A stretch of 64,000 bases of DNA, taken from Scleromitrula shiraiana (taxonomy: Eukaryota > Ascomycota > Leotiomycetes > Helotiales > Sclerotiniaceae). How positions within the stretch are numbered: the first letter of the stretch is position 1; each line of letters begins with the position of its first letter. Both the position numbers and the translations under genes were made by a program. The notes below the pieces were generated by a model. That model worked only from the letters and a program-made list of their open reading frames with translations, did no database searches and had not been told where the DNA came from. This document shows, one piece after another, positions 11,700-22,791 of the stretch. The DNA is taken from the NCBI GenBank assembly GCA_028455995.1, contig JABELC010000007.1:1854001-1918000 (forward strand), written 5' to 3'.

Positions 11700-13651
11700 T
11701 TTCTTTTTCCCTTTCAGACAACGGAAACTCAATCTTGTTTTCGAATTTGGGGCCAGCTGTCATCGGTATTATTACACTCTTGATATATACAATCTATGGA
11801 GTGATATGGCGACTTTATTACAGTTCTCTTGCAAAATTTCCAGGCCCAAAATTGGCAGCGGTCAGTATGCTTTATGAACTTTATTATGGGGTTATTCTAG
11901 TCAATATAGGTTTAGGATTGCCAAGATGCATGAGGAATATGGTATGCATGAACCGATCTCACAAAACAACCACATCATCTAATCCATCTATCCAATGCAA
12001 TCAACAAACAGCCTAACGCAAACCCAGGCCCAATAATCCGTATAAATCCCCGGGAACTTCACATCTCAGACCCAGACTACCACGACGAACTTTACGTCGC
12101 CCGCGGCAAAAATCGTGGCAAGTCTCTCGACTATACCCAACAATTCGGCAATTCCGATTCCGCGTTCGGAACCGTCAATCACGATATTTATCGACTGCGT
12201 CGTGGAGCCATGAACCGCTATTTCTCCAAACCCAGCGTCTACCGTCTGGAGCCACTAATCCAGCGAACGGTATCCGTGTTCCGAAAACGACTCCTGGATT
12301 ACAAGGGCGCTGGAATCCCGGTCAATATCTCAAAAGCGTATAGTTGCTTTACTAATGATGCAGTCTCGGAGTATGGGTTTGGGGAGTCGAGGAATTCTTT
12401 GCAGGAGAGTGAGGGGGGCGAGTTTTAGAAATGATTTCACAGAGGCGATGATGAATATTGCGAGGATTTTGCATGTGGTTGGAATTATTCCGTGGGTTTT
12501 GTGGGTGTTGCAGGGACTGCCGTTGTGGTTGGTTAGGTTGTTGGAATTTCAATTGGTGAGTTTGGATTTGAAATCGATTGTTTCACTTGTTTCTTGCTCT
12601 ATCTGTTTATTTATCATGGATATCAAATTCAAGCTAACAAACCCCATTCCCCATGATCATCAATCGGTTAACTAACACCCCTAAGACATGCAAAAATCCA
12701 TCAACGACCTCCGCGCCGGCCAAAACACCTCCCACAAAACCTCCAACCACCCCTCCATCTTCCACGAAATCCTCTCCAGCGACCTCCCCGCCTCTGGAAA
12801 AACCACCTCCTGTCTCTGGCAAGAAGGCCAACTTAAGCCGTTCTCGGCGCCGGCACCGAAACCACCGCGTGGACTTTATCCGTCATCACCTATTGCGCTT
12901 TAGCTAATCCAGAGATTTTGGAGAAGTTAAAAGAGGATGTTAGGGGGAAGAAGGGATTGAGGGAGTTGGAACAGTGTGGGTATTTGACAGCTGTTGTTTT
13001 GAAGGGGTTGAGGTTGAGTTTTGGGGTGGTGAAGCATTTGCAGAGGATTGCAAGGGGGGAAGTGGTTAGGTATGGGGATTGGGATATTCCGGCTGGTGTA
13101 TGTTTTTTTTTCCTTCTTTTCCCCGCTTCTTTTTTCATCTTCTCTTTTTTCCTCTTTCCCCCACTTCCTTCTCATCCTCTTTGCCCCCTCCCTTCAAATA
13201 TCCCTTCAAATATCCTTTCCTCCTAGCACACACCAACAGACACCCATCTCCATGTCCTCCTACATCCAACACCTCAACCCGACCATCTTCCCCTCCCCCC
13301 ATACCTTCAACCCCACCCGATGGATCGGAACCCCAGCTTTGAGTAAATATATCGTTAGTTCTAGCAAAGGCTCGCGGCAGTGCTTGGGCATTAACTTGGC
13401 GTGGGCGGAGTTGTATCTTTATGTTTGGGGGGTGCTTTGTGATGGTGGGAAAGATCATGGGGTGAGTGATGAGTTAGGTGATGGAGAAGAAGGGAAATAG
13501 AAAAGTAGGAGAAGATGTAGAGGAAGGGAAAAAGGGGAATGGACAATTTCAACTCAAATTAGATGATACGGTTGAGGATGATGTGATCCGTAAGGCTGAT
13601 TTCTTCATACCGGTTCGTAGTGGACGGGGTGTGAGATGTTTGATTGTTTGA
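11700..13651 (+). pseudogene. Cytochrome P450 pseudogene (microsomal, CYP fungal type)
   Basis: P450 landmarks appear in the right order but in shifting frames: a membrane anchor and FPGPKLAA (about 11740-11860), IIRINPRELHISDPDY (from 12030), FPWVLW-like loop (near 12490), I-helix AGTETTAW (12853-12876), the ExxR region (13002-13013), and the haem loop SKGSRQCLGINLA (about 13363-13400). The C-terminus FFIPVRSGRGVR ends at TGA 13649-13651. Frame breaks occur near 11895-11905, near 12410-12430, at 12835-12839 (five surplus bases AAGCC) and near 13450-13500. Ordinary introns are still visible (about 11942-12027). The ExxR glutamate is changed to Lys (KGLR). No functional enzyme can be made. The start is uncertain because a microsatellite lies there. 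Confidence 0.88.
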
Positions 13652-14635
13652 AGGGTGTATGGCGGAATTTAGTCTTTGTGAAGTTGAGTGAGATGTGGAT
13701 GATGGAAGTTTGTTTGGGGGGATTTGTTGGTATGCATGGTATTGTACATTTTAGGGATCGAATGATGAATGGATGGATGGATGGATGAATATAGCAAATT
13801 AGATGTGGCGGGCTGTAGTGAGGTACGATGTTCATTAGCGAAATCGATTAGTTCAAGGGTAGGTAATGGACTGTGACTAGACTACGATTAGTACTAGCGT
13901 CTAGAAATAAATCATGAATCACAAAATTGATAAACGAAAGATATCGGTGTTCCTCGCAAGTGTATTATACCAGAAAACAAGTGGTGTATATTGCAAATGT
14001 AAAGATGGTGATATGCATGTAGGGGATTATGCGAATCTGAAATATTGTCTCGAGATACTTGACCAATTCTAGTTGAATCAGTTCTAATCCTGAAGTTTTG
14101 GATCCTTTCAACCAATTGGATTGATTTCAACTTGAGTCTTATGATAGATAGACGATGGGGATTACATACCGTATATTTCTCAGTAAATTAGGTTCCTTAG
14201 GTAAGTTTAGTTGTAATGAGATTTTGAGGTTAGAGTAAATGTTTCTGCTGCGTATCAGAGCATGTTATACTATGATGAGAACATTGACAGCAAAGTAAAA
14301 TAAGGTGAAGTAGATTAAAGTAGAGTAGTAAATTCGCATTTGCATTGTATGGATCTCAAATCTAAATATCCACAGCTCGTTCATCCTTGAGAAAATATCA
14401 ATCTTGGCCTCAACTTCCATTTATCCATGAAATATCAATCTTCATATCATCATGCCTTCTCTCATAAGCAACGGCAACGATATAATATCTAATATCTAAA
14501 GAATCTCAACGCTAGAAGCTTCAATAAATAAATCAGAAAGAAGAAATGTAAACCACTGCATCAATAGTAAAATCACGCTTAAAAAGAGAACAATCCCAGC
14601 CTCTGAAATCAAACCACCCCAATGGCAAAATCAAA
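13652..14635. other. Spacer, no gene seen
   Basis: Roughly 980 bp with short GGAT repeats near 13770-13790. Minus-strand open frames at 13605-13835 and 13912-14130 lack family features, introns or good coding bias. It contains the 3' flank of the secreted repeat-protein gene. Confidence 0.5.
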
Positions 14636-15618
14636 TCACAAAGTGAGATTCTCCTCATCCTCCGTACCACGAAGAACCAAAGTTTCCGTATCTATAGAAA
14701 CGATGCTAGATGAAGTAGATCTCTCTCTAAGCAATAAATTTTCCTCCTCATCTCCATCCGCATCACGGAGAGTAAGATTATCCGGCTCGGAACTTGATAT
14801 CGAGACTGAAGTTTTGGGTGAGGAGGTTGGAATCTTAATGGTATCATCTCTGCTCTTAAGCGTTAAGTTTTCATCCCCATCTCCATTAGCGTCACGAAGG
14901 AGTAAATTCTCCGCAACCAGATCTTCTGAGTTTGTATTTGCGTCTGAAATGGTAGAATCTCCATTCTTAAGCGTAAGATTTCCCTCTCCAATTCCATTCT
15001 CGGAATCCGAATTCGAAATAAGAGAAGATATTCCTCGTTTAATAATCGTCACCCCATAATCCGCTACATCGATGACTATACCGATAGAACTTGTAACAAC
15101 GCCTGGACCCGAGGAGAATGAGAGGCCTCGTTTAGGTTTAGGGAGGGAAGGGAGTAGATTGTCTGAAGTTGTGGTGGCGGTTACAGCGACGAAGGGGAGG
15201 ACTTCGATGATGCCTGTGGCGAGGGAGGGGGCGTATCCGATTATTGGGGTGATATTTTGGAGGGGGTCCTGTTTGGGTGTTAGTGAATTTGGGGTTTAGT
15301 TTGAGAGGTGGGTTGGGTTGAGTTGGGACGGTAAGGATAGTGTAATGGATGATGAGGTAAAAAGTAGAAATGCTGATGGATGGTGGAGAGAGGGGTAGAG
15401 GAATGTAAAGTTGACTACTTACGGTGGAAGAATCGATAGAATTAGTATTGGCATCTCTGGGTTGGAGAGGCTACGAAGGAAAGAAGGATTCATATTAGAA
15501 GGGATTTCGATTTGAAATCGGATGTGAGTTGAGGATATGGAGAACTCACTTGAATAGGTAGTGCGAGTACAGCACTGAAGGCTGTGAAGCAGAGGATTGA
15601 AGTGGTTTTTGTATGCAT
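14636..15618 (-). CDS. Secreted protein with internal NL(T/L)L(R/K) repeats
   Basis: Three exons on the minus strand: 15618-15550, 15470-15423, 15268-14636, all joined in phase 0, giving about 249 residues. Exon 1 encodes a clear signal peptide (MHTKTTSILCFTAFSAVLA). A middle part with two Lys-Arg-Gly sites (PKPKRGLS, IIKRGISS) could be cut by Kex2. The C-terminal ~110 residues consist of diverged repeats built on E-N-L-x-L-R/K-D-A-x-G-D, with NLTL or NLLL recurring about seven times. The same repeats show at DNA level (about 14641, 14728, 14851, 14968). No cysteines in the mature part and no family recognised. It is transcribed away from the UstYa-like gene. Candidate effector, wall protein or peptide precursor; function unknown. 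Confidence 0.72.
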
Positions 15619-16533
15619 TTTGATAGATTTCGTTTGTTGGGTTGATGGGTAGATGGGTAGATGGGTAGATTGATGAATAAATTGCTGGCCTGCGTTGAGC
15701 TTGAAGAACTTGAAAAAAGATGTGATATGGAAAGTAAATGGTCAGTTGAGGTTTGTATCACGCTGGATTGAATATAGTTATATTGGAGATTATAAAGGGA
15801 CGACGAGGTTAAAGAAATAATGTGTAGATACAGATCGCCGATCAACCTTGATGGCCACTATTCACAATTACTTGGGTGATTAAACGAAAATAAGAACTAC
15901 AATTCAAGCATTTGCGATTTCTCTGTCTGAAGAATCAATGCTTAGTTTGAAAATGGGAATAGAATCTTTACCAAATACTCAAGTTGAGTAATATTTTGTC
16001 CTTTGGTCCCTTCGTAAGATATCAATGCAACATAGGATGATAACTCCCCGAGATCTTATACAAACCTGTTCATTTAGGGATAGAAAGAATATCATGTTGA
16101 GAATGTATTGCCAAACCAAGCAGCTCGAAGAGGAAAGAGAGGCTTGTATCGTACTTGCTTGTGTATAACCATCCAAAGCAGAGACTGACCTATCGTAGAG
16201 CGATGAATTACCTAGTTATTCCAAAATTGGAATCTGAGAAATTACTGACTACTAACTACGTGATCTAACTCACAATTGTCACATGTGATCAGTACATCGT
16301 TCCACAATCCCCGGACAATTTGATATAAATTTGTGATAACTTTGGTATGACGAATCTGTGTACAAAATACATGAGGGTTTTCTAGCTTGGGTGGTAGTCA
16401 AATGTTTGAGGCACCTTAAGTCCTCATCCTATCTCTTCATTACTAATTATGGTAGAAGAGAAGACTGTGAGGTTGTATGCATGAAGACAGGAAAGAGAAA
16501 GTTCACTACATTTCAAGTTGAATTATTGGAGTA
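15619..16533. other. Divergent promoter region
   Basis: About 915 bp between the starts of the secreted repeat protein (minus) and the UstYa-like gene (plus), so it holds both promoters. A short GGGTAGAT repeat lies at about 15646-15668. No open frame of note. Confidence 0.6.
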
Positions 16534-17535
16534 ATGTCTTTCGAAGAACCTCTCATGGAAAATGTCGACTTCGAAGAGAAGTTTTCTAGTGGATCTGAAG
16601 ATGAATTTGATCGACAGCCAAGACCAAGAGGATGGAATATACTGACTATACTTTTTGCTATAACAACTATGATATTTGGGGCGGCAACCATACTCTTATA
16701 TACTCGGCATCCAACCACCTCTATGAGGGGGAAAGGCTACGATACCGAATGGAGTAGGTATTACTTTTACCTTTAAACAGAGAGCCTCCAATGACACTTC
16801 AACAGGTCCAGCAACCACAGATATCGAGCTGCAAAAAGTAATATTTACTAGTGCCCTCAAATACAACCAAACTTCGAAAAACTATTATCGAGAACATGAT
16901 CCAACATTACCACAATACGTAGGGGCTCCGGAACCAGCCATCGATGTAGCTTGGAAGGATCTTCTTGCTGGGCAGTATCTTGTTGTTAGTGAAGAGGAAG
17001 CTGCGAAGATGGATGACCCGGTTCAAATCCAAAGCCATTTTTTCACAGAGTATGGATATCTCACTTGAATAAGAATTTGATGGTGAACTGATGATGTATA
17101 GAGTTGAGGTTATGCATTCTCTACACTGCTTAGTTTGTATCTCTTTAATGGCCGCGCGAGCCAAAATTTTAACATTTCACTAGAATACTGTTCGGAAAAC
17201 AATATATCCCGAATATTACGCAAAGCAAAACGAGCATGCTACTTTACCCGAGCAGCTCCGAATTGCTCATATTGGTAAGTTCCATGAGAATACTGGCATT
17301 AATACTAGTATTGATTTTTCACGGCATTTTAGAACATTGTATTGATCAACTTCGTCAAACTATACAATGTGCAGGTGATTTAACACCAGTTCCTATAAGA
17401 CCTTTTGGGGAGGATCCAGCTATAGTCTTGATAGGAACGCCGCAAGTCCATACGTGTAGGAATTGGAAGAAGCTTAGGAGTTGGTATACGAAGAGGGGTG
17501 GGAAGTTTGGTCATATTGAGGGCGGCGATACGTGA
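16534..17535 (+). CDS. UstYa-family (DUF3328) membrane oxidase-like protein
   Basis: Five exons: 16534-16753, 16806-17049, 17102-17132, 17184-17274, 17333-17535, giving 262 residues with consistent phases. Residues ~35-56 form one transmembrane helix (ILTILFAITTMIFGAATILLY) after an acidic cytosolic tail, the UstYa topology. Both family motifs HxxHC are present: HSLHC across exon 3 and HIEHC formed by the exon 4/5 join, followed by IDQLRQTIQCAGDLTPVP. UstYa-type proteins oxidise and cyclise peptides in fungal RiPP pathways (ustiloxin, cyclochlorotine); the substrate here is unknown. Its divergent neighbour encodes a secreted repeat protein. The gene ends 111 bp from the convergent CEM1 gene. 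Motifs are intact, so it looks functional. Confidence 0.88.
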
Positions 17536-17646
17536 TCCTCAAGGGGTGGAAACCGTAATAGAGGATAGCTGACTCAAATGACTGGATGAGATTGTAGAGA
17601 AATGCGATATGATGACTTGGAGTGGAGTTGCATGGTGATTAAAATA

Positions 17647-19119
17647 TTACTTGTATTTTGAGAATGCAAGTGAAGCATTTGTGCCGCCAAAACCGAAGCT
17701 GTTCGATAATGAAACATTGACTTCCTTTTCTTGTGCGGATAAAGGAACATAATTGCACTTGAAGTTATCATCCCGATTTTGGAGATTGAGTGTAGGTGGT
17801 AAGATGTTCTGCAAAAATCAGTAAAAAACCAGGAGAAATTAGACACAATACCATACCTCTTTTACAGCCAAAATCGAAAAAATAGCTTCGACTGCACCTG
17901 CAGCCCCAAGAAGATGACCAATAGCACCTTTAGTACTACTAACCGCAATTTGACCTGCATTATCAACCCCCTCTTCCCCAAGCATCAATCTAGTAATCGC
18001 CGCATTCTCAGCACTATCCCCCAAAGGTGTACCAGTAGCATGAGCATTAATATAATCAACTTCCCTCGGCGAAATCCCCCCATTCTTAAGCGCCCTCTTC
18101 ATAGCCAAAAAAGCCCCCGCCCCATCTTCCCGCGGCGCTGTAACATGATACGCATCACCACTACACCCATAGCCCCTCAGCTCAGCATAAATATTCGCCC
18201 CCCTCTTCCTCGCATGTTGTTCCTCCTCTAACACAACGACACCCGCCCCCTCCGCTATCACAAACCCGCACCTATCGCGATCAAATGGTCTCGACGATGC
18301 GCTCGGATTGTCATTGTATGCCGTGGCTAAGGAACGCGACTTTGCGAATCCGGCAATTGCGAGTGGGTGTATGCACGATTCGGATCCGCCGGCGACCATT
18401 ACATCGGCATCCCCGAATGCAATAAATCGTGATGCGTCGCCGATTGCGTGGGCACCGGTTGTGCAGGCGGTGGTGACGGCGTGGTTTGGTCCAAGGAGAC
18501 CGTGTTTCATGGAGATGTGACCGGCGGCTAGGTTGATGAGGAGTTTGGGTACGAATAGAGGGGAGACTTTTTTATATCCCTATATTTATATGCAAACCAT
18601 CTCAGTTTCGGCGATTTTTAAATATAGATTTTTGAAATTGAAATTGAATAAATAGTAAACGGGAATTGAATAAATACATAGAAAGCACGAACTAACCAAT
18701 TTCTCAAACTCAAGACAAGTATCAAAAAGCTCCTCCAAATTCCCAATCCCACTTCCCAGACAAACCCCCATCATCTCCCTCTCCTCCCGACTCCTCGGTC
18801 TCCACCCCGCATCCCGCAACGCCATCTCCGTCGCCGCAATCGCATACTGTGTAAACCGTGCCATTCTCCTCTCCTCGCCCTTATCCAACCAATCCTCAGC
18901 CCTCCATATTCCATCCTCTTCACCCCTGCCCTTGCCTCGCGCTTCATCCTCACTCCGAGGCACCATGCCGGCAATTCGACTAGGGAGAGCATCCCATTTT
19001 GACGAAGGCGTCAGAGAGGCAATCCCGCTCTGGGAGGCGAGAAGTCGAGTCCAGCTGCGTCGGATTCCTACTCCGAGGGGGGTGATGGCTCCGAGCCCGG
19101 TTACTACTACGCGTCGCAT
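17647..19119 (-). CDS. CEM1: Mitochondrial-type 3-oxoacyl-[ACP] synthase II
   Basis: Three exons on the minus strand: 19119-18697, 18579-17857, 17808-17647, joined in phase 0, for 435 residues, the normal KAS II length. It starts MRRVVVTGLGAITPLGVG. The nucleophile is in TTACTTGAHAIGD, the catalytic histidines in NAHATGTPLGD and in the C-terminal NSFGFGGTN segment, with SSTKGAIGHLLGAAGAVEA as expected. It elongates acyl chains on ACP in type II fatty acid synthesis, which supplies octanoate for lipoate. No long targeting presequence is evident from this ATG. A short overlapping upstream ATG frame (ATGGCCCGAAAATG..., about 19133-19107) precedes the start and could lower translation. Confidence 0.93.
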
Positions 19120-19857
19120 TTTCGGGCCATCTTTTAGCTAATGGGGTTTTTTGAGGTGGTGCTGGAATTGAGATCCTGGGTGTGGGCTTTCTTCGGGTGT
19201 GGAGGGGTCGCGATTAGTAAGCTTGTTCTCTGCTAACTCTAGGAGAGCAACAGGACCTTGGGAATTTGAATCATCGACCTTAACTTGAACATCACACACA
19301 CATCGATCTTCTATTACAACATACTGAGTTTGATTGTTCGGTGCTGAACTAAGCAATATAATATTTCAATCAATTGGTTGATTCAAAACAGTCGATCAAT
19401 TGCAATATCATCGTGGATGCTGGACAGACAGACTTCTGTTCATTTGTATTTGGGTGTTTTTTTTTTTCTGAGAAAGGACAAAATTTACCGATTGAGGAGA
19501 TAAACTGGTAGGGCACCCAGGCAGGTTGCACTGAGTAATTAAATATTTAAATATTTAAAAATTATTTGTTTCATTTTATTGATTTCATATTTTTGAATAT
19601 AGCTAGTTTGAGTAGTAAATTCATAATTTTGAGATCCTCAGTCAGTCCTCATAAAAATCCGGATTGAATGAGTATACATCTACTACGAAAGAATGTTTGG
19701 TTGTAGGTAATACTATATATATGTCCATCTCCAACATCATAATTCTTGCAATCCTCCAATAAGCCCCATCAGCCCAATAGATCACTTCAATAAATTGGAG
19801 ACTTAACTCCAATGCATAATAGCACTCAAGAGAGAGAGGCCATAAGTCCAAGCAGAT
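19120..19857. other. Spacer upstream of CEM1
   Basis: Holds the CEM1 leader and the 3' flank of the pore-forming gene. A 72-codon minus-strand frame at 19138-19356 ends just before the CEM1 start but has no recognisable domain. A second minus frame at 19642-19851 is likewise without support. Confidence 0.5.
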
Positions 19858-21246
19858 CTAGAGAGGAGTCGCTTGTATATTCACATTAGTCCTGCATGCC
19901 AGATTACCCGAAATACTAAGTCTAACCTCCTCGACCCGCTTATACCAATTATTATTCGAGGGATCAGGCGTAGAGCCCGTAACTGGGTCCCTATACCAAC
20001 GCTGAGCCGTGGTGCGATACTCTGTCGCAGGAAGCCGCCCGATAGTGACCAGCAAGGTAGCAGTATAGCTTGTTCGCGCCGGTGCATTGACAGTTTGCGA
20101 AACATTTAGATCCACGGTTTTAGTTTGACTGGTTGACTTGGTGTCGGTTCTTGTGTAGGAGTAGTTGACGGATACCGACCACTAGAAGATTGGCGGATTA
20201 GCAACTATACATGACAAAATCGTGGAGTGAGGGCTGAAAGCTTCGGGTTAACACTCGAGAAGATTGAATATACTCACTTGTGTCTGAGACGATGCGACAC
20301 CTTCTACACCTGCCGTTGTCGTTTGAGAGAATGACGCGGTGACGCCGAACACGTGTTGATCTGAGGTCTCAACAGTCACCGTTTGCGACGTCGAGTTATT
20401 GAGAGACACCGTCACGGGTTGTATCTCGGTGCTATTGTTGGTTCCATTGATGACGGATGTGAGGCCGCTGTCGCTTGATGCGTTGCCTGCGGTTATCGTG
20501 AATGGCTCAATGATTTCCTTAGCAGGATTGACACTGTCCCATCTGAATGAGCTCACGCAATCATTCATACGGAAGTCCGACAGCCGAGCGACCTCCTTGG
20601 TGCTTCCCCAACCTTTAATGTTGCCATATGAGGAATAAGCAGGGTCGGCATCCACGCCATCATACAAAGTGACGGTTTGGCGATCTTGCAATGTTTTCCA
20701 GCGCACCGAGCTGATGGTATCTTGCAATTGCCACCTATTAATGTTATGGACTTTTCCAGACTCCCATTCGCTAAGGAAAAGCGTCGTGCGTCGACCTGTA
20801 AAATCAAACGCATCGAAGAGCTCCACGGCACCCATATTGAGATCGACGTTTCTCCAGAAGAACATCGAAACCTGATCGTTGAAACCCAAGGAGGATATGA
20901 ATTCGCAGCCCTCGGTGTACCCAGTGCCCACTAGGTCGACACAGGTGAGGCAGTTGCTAAGGTCTGCCATGTTCGTTCCTCCGTTTTCGATTGCGGCAAG
21001 CAAGGTTACCACCGTGCCGACCGGCAAGTTGTATAACACTTGAGAAGTCTGGTCGTATTGGGAACTTGGGACTACGTGACGTCTATTGGGCACATAATCA
21101 TCAAGATTAATTTGGGTCATTCCAGTGGTCCAGCTATCAGCTGCCTGGAACATGTGTACCTGGTTGGAACCAATGTTCCATGGGATAGGCTTTGGAGATG
21201 GTTTGGTGAGAAGTCTGACCAAATCACTGGGAGTTGAAGTTGCCAT
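19858..21246 (-). CDS. Beta/gamma-crystallin-like plus aerolysin-like pore-forming protein
   Basis: Two exons on the minus strand: 21246-20278 and 20181-19858 (96 bp intron with GTGAGT donor), giving 430 residues. The N-terminal two thirds carry crystallin-type Greek-key signatures, such as VELFDAFDFTGRRTTLF and DTISSVRWKT, then TVTLYDG and DCVSSFRWDS. From about residue 245 the chain becomes a Ser/Thr-rich beta region with alternating polar/apolar stretches (VTVETSDQHVFGVTASFSQ, then after the intron VSVNYSYTRTDT and VNAPARTSYTATLLV), the look of an aerolysin/ETX-MTX2 module. No signal peptide is evident. The combination is known from vertebrate beta-gamma-CAT-type proteins; a membrane pore role in fungi, for instance defence against grazers or rivals, is inference. 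The gene appears intact. Confidence 0.75.
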
Positions 21247-22791
21247 GTTGAATCAGTCGATGATGTTCAAGGTTAACGCAATGTTAAGAAAGTTTGATGC
21301 GGGTTGATTGAAGAGAGCAATATTTCATATACCTTCACCTACTATTTATAGAAGTTTCTGTATCCTTGAGAAACAGTCTGATTCCACAAAGAACCCAATG
21401 GTTCCCCACGACTTGGAGTCGGCCCTTAACTCCAGAGTTAGGCATTGACTAGGATAAATCTACGGTATCACTCAAACAATCCATCTAGGGACGAGGGGTA
21501 AGTAGTGGTTTTGCGATTTCTGTCAAAAACTCACCACCTCCGTCGTACTTTCAAACGAACAGTTTTCTGCGCTATCACCCAAAAAGGTTATCTAGGCATG
21601 AGGGGTATGCAGTGGTAGTATTGCAGCTTCCAAGCCCAACCCCCCACCCCAGGTATTCAAAAGGATAATTTTCTGCACGCAGATTCAAAAGCATGGAGAG
21701 GGGAAAATTAGATGCAATCTTCAATAACTAAGCCAAACTATGGTTGGTAATGGATGGGAGTTTGTGTTTATCTCGTCCGACTTTACAGCTAGCCAGCCTC
21801 GACATACATGAATATTTAGGCATGTGCTATTGGATTATCGGATAGTCACTATATGACATGACAGGACATGACATGATATGATATGCGTACCACTCCCAGC
21901 ATGATTTGTTAATCATTATAGTAATCTCCTTGTCCATTTACCTGTCGTCGCCATTGCTGTTAACATGGGATGTCGATATTCTTGTGTCCATTCATAAATG
22001 CCGCAATACCTGCACACCAACTAATTTGAATAACCACCTACCTAGATATCTGGTAGATATAACGCGGCTAGCTGAACCTCTCCACCCCCTTCCCTCGTTT
22101 CCTCTTGCTGCAGATATATTTGTTGGTATTGGGGAGGTGGGGGTGGAGATGGAGAGTGTGTAGTTGCATGTATGCATACAGTTCTTTAGATTTCATACCC
22201 ATGTAATATGTATGTATCATGTAGTAAATACCGAAGCCAAAGGGATAAAGCTCGGATGAATGAGCGGGTGCATGAAAAGGTAGACGCAAGCCATGATTTA
22301 TTATTTTAAGTTATGAAGTCACTCCTCGAGGAAAGAGAGAGGGGAGACATCGATATGGATATCGTGACCGATCGATTGGTTAGACTTGGACTTGCATAGA
22401 TGGTTTATTGATTGTTGGAGTATATTACCCTCCACCCCCCTCAGTCTTTGTTTGTTAGGGAGAGGGGGGGGTTGTTGGGGTAGATAGTTGGGAGGAGTGA
22501 GGATGTTTATTGAGGGAGGTTTTGGGAGTGGATGATTGCATTATACTGATGGTTCTTATATTGAAAAAGTACCTACTGTAGGTGATATGTCTTTTCCAAG
22601 AAAGAAAGAACAAAAGAAAACATGTAAAGGAGCATTTCAAATACCAACTAATATGTTTCAAAATCAAAGTGTAAATATATGTATACTGTTTTATTCCATT
22701 GTATTGCATTGAATTCCAATCCAACCCAGACCCATCAAAAATCCATAATTCCTAAACAAAACACCTACCTATCAATCCGCAAATCAACAAT
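21247..22791. other. Spacer with diverged direct repeat upstream of the pore-forming gene
   Basis: Two related segments of about 105 bp, near 21466-21570 and 21573-21677, share ATCTAGG-CGAGGGGTA-like and TTTTCTGC-like blocks. CATGA/TGATA short repeats lie at 21855-21885. No gene seen in the remainder. Confidence 0.5.

Noticed and set aside
11573..12016. Open frames of up to 147 codons starting before the TCTTC array
   Set aside because: The N-terminal parts are translations of the microsatellite. Only the last part is real P450 sequence, and it is included in the pseudogene.
14622..15059. 145-codon plus-strand frame opposite the secreted repeat protein
   Set aside because: The minus-strand model has a signal peptide, three in-phase exons and good splice sites; the plus frame has none of these.
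19138..19356. 72-codon minus-strand frame just before CEM1
   Set aside because: It would be a separate short peptide in the CEM1 leader with no domain. Joining it to CEM1 as a targeting presequence would need a splice I could not find.
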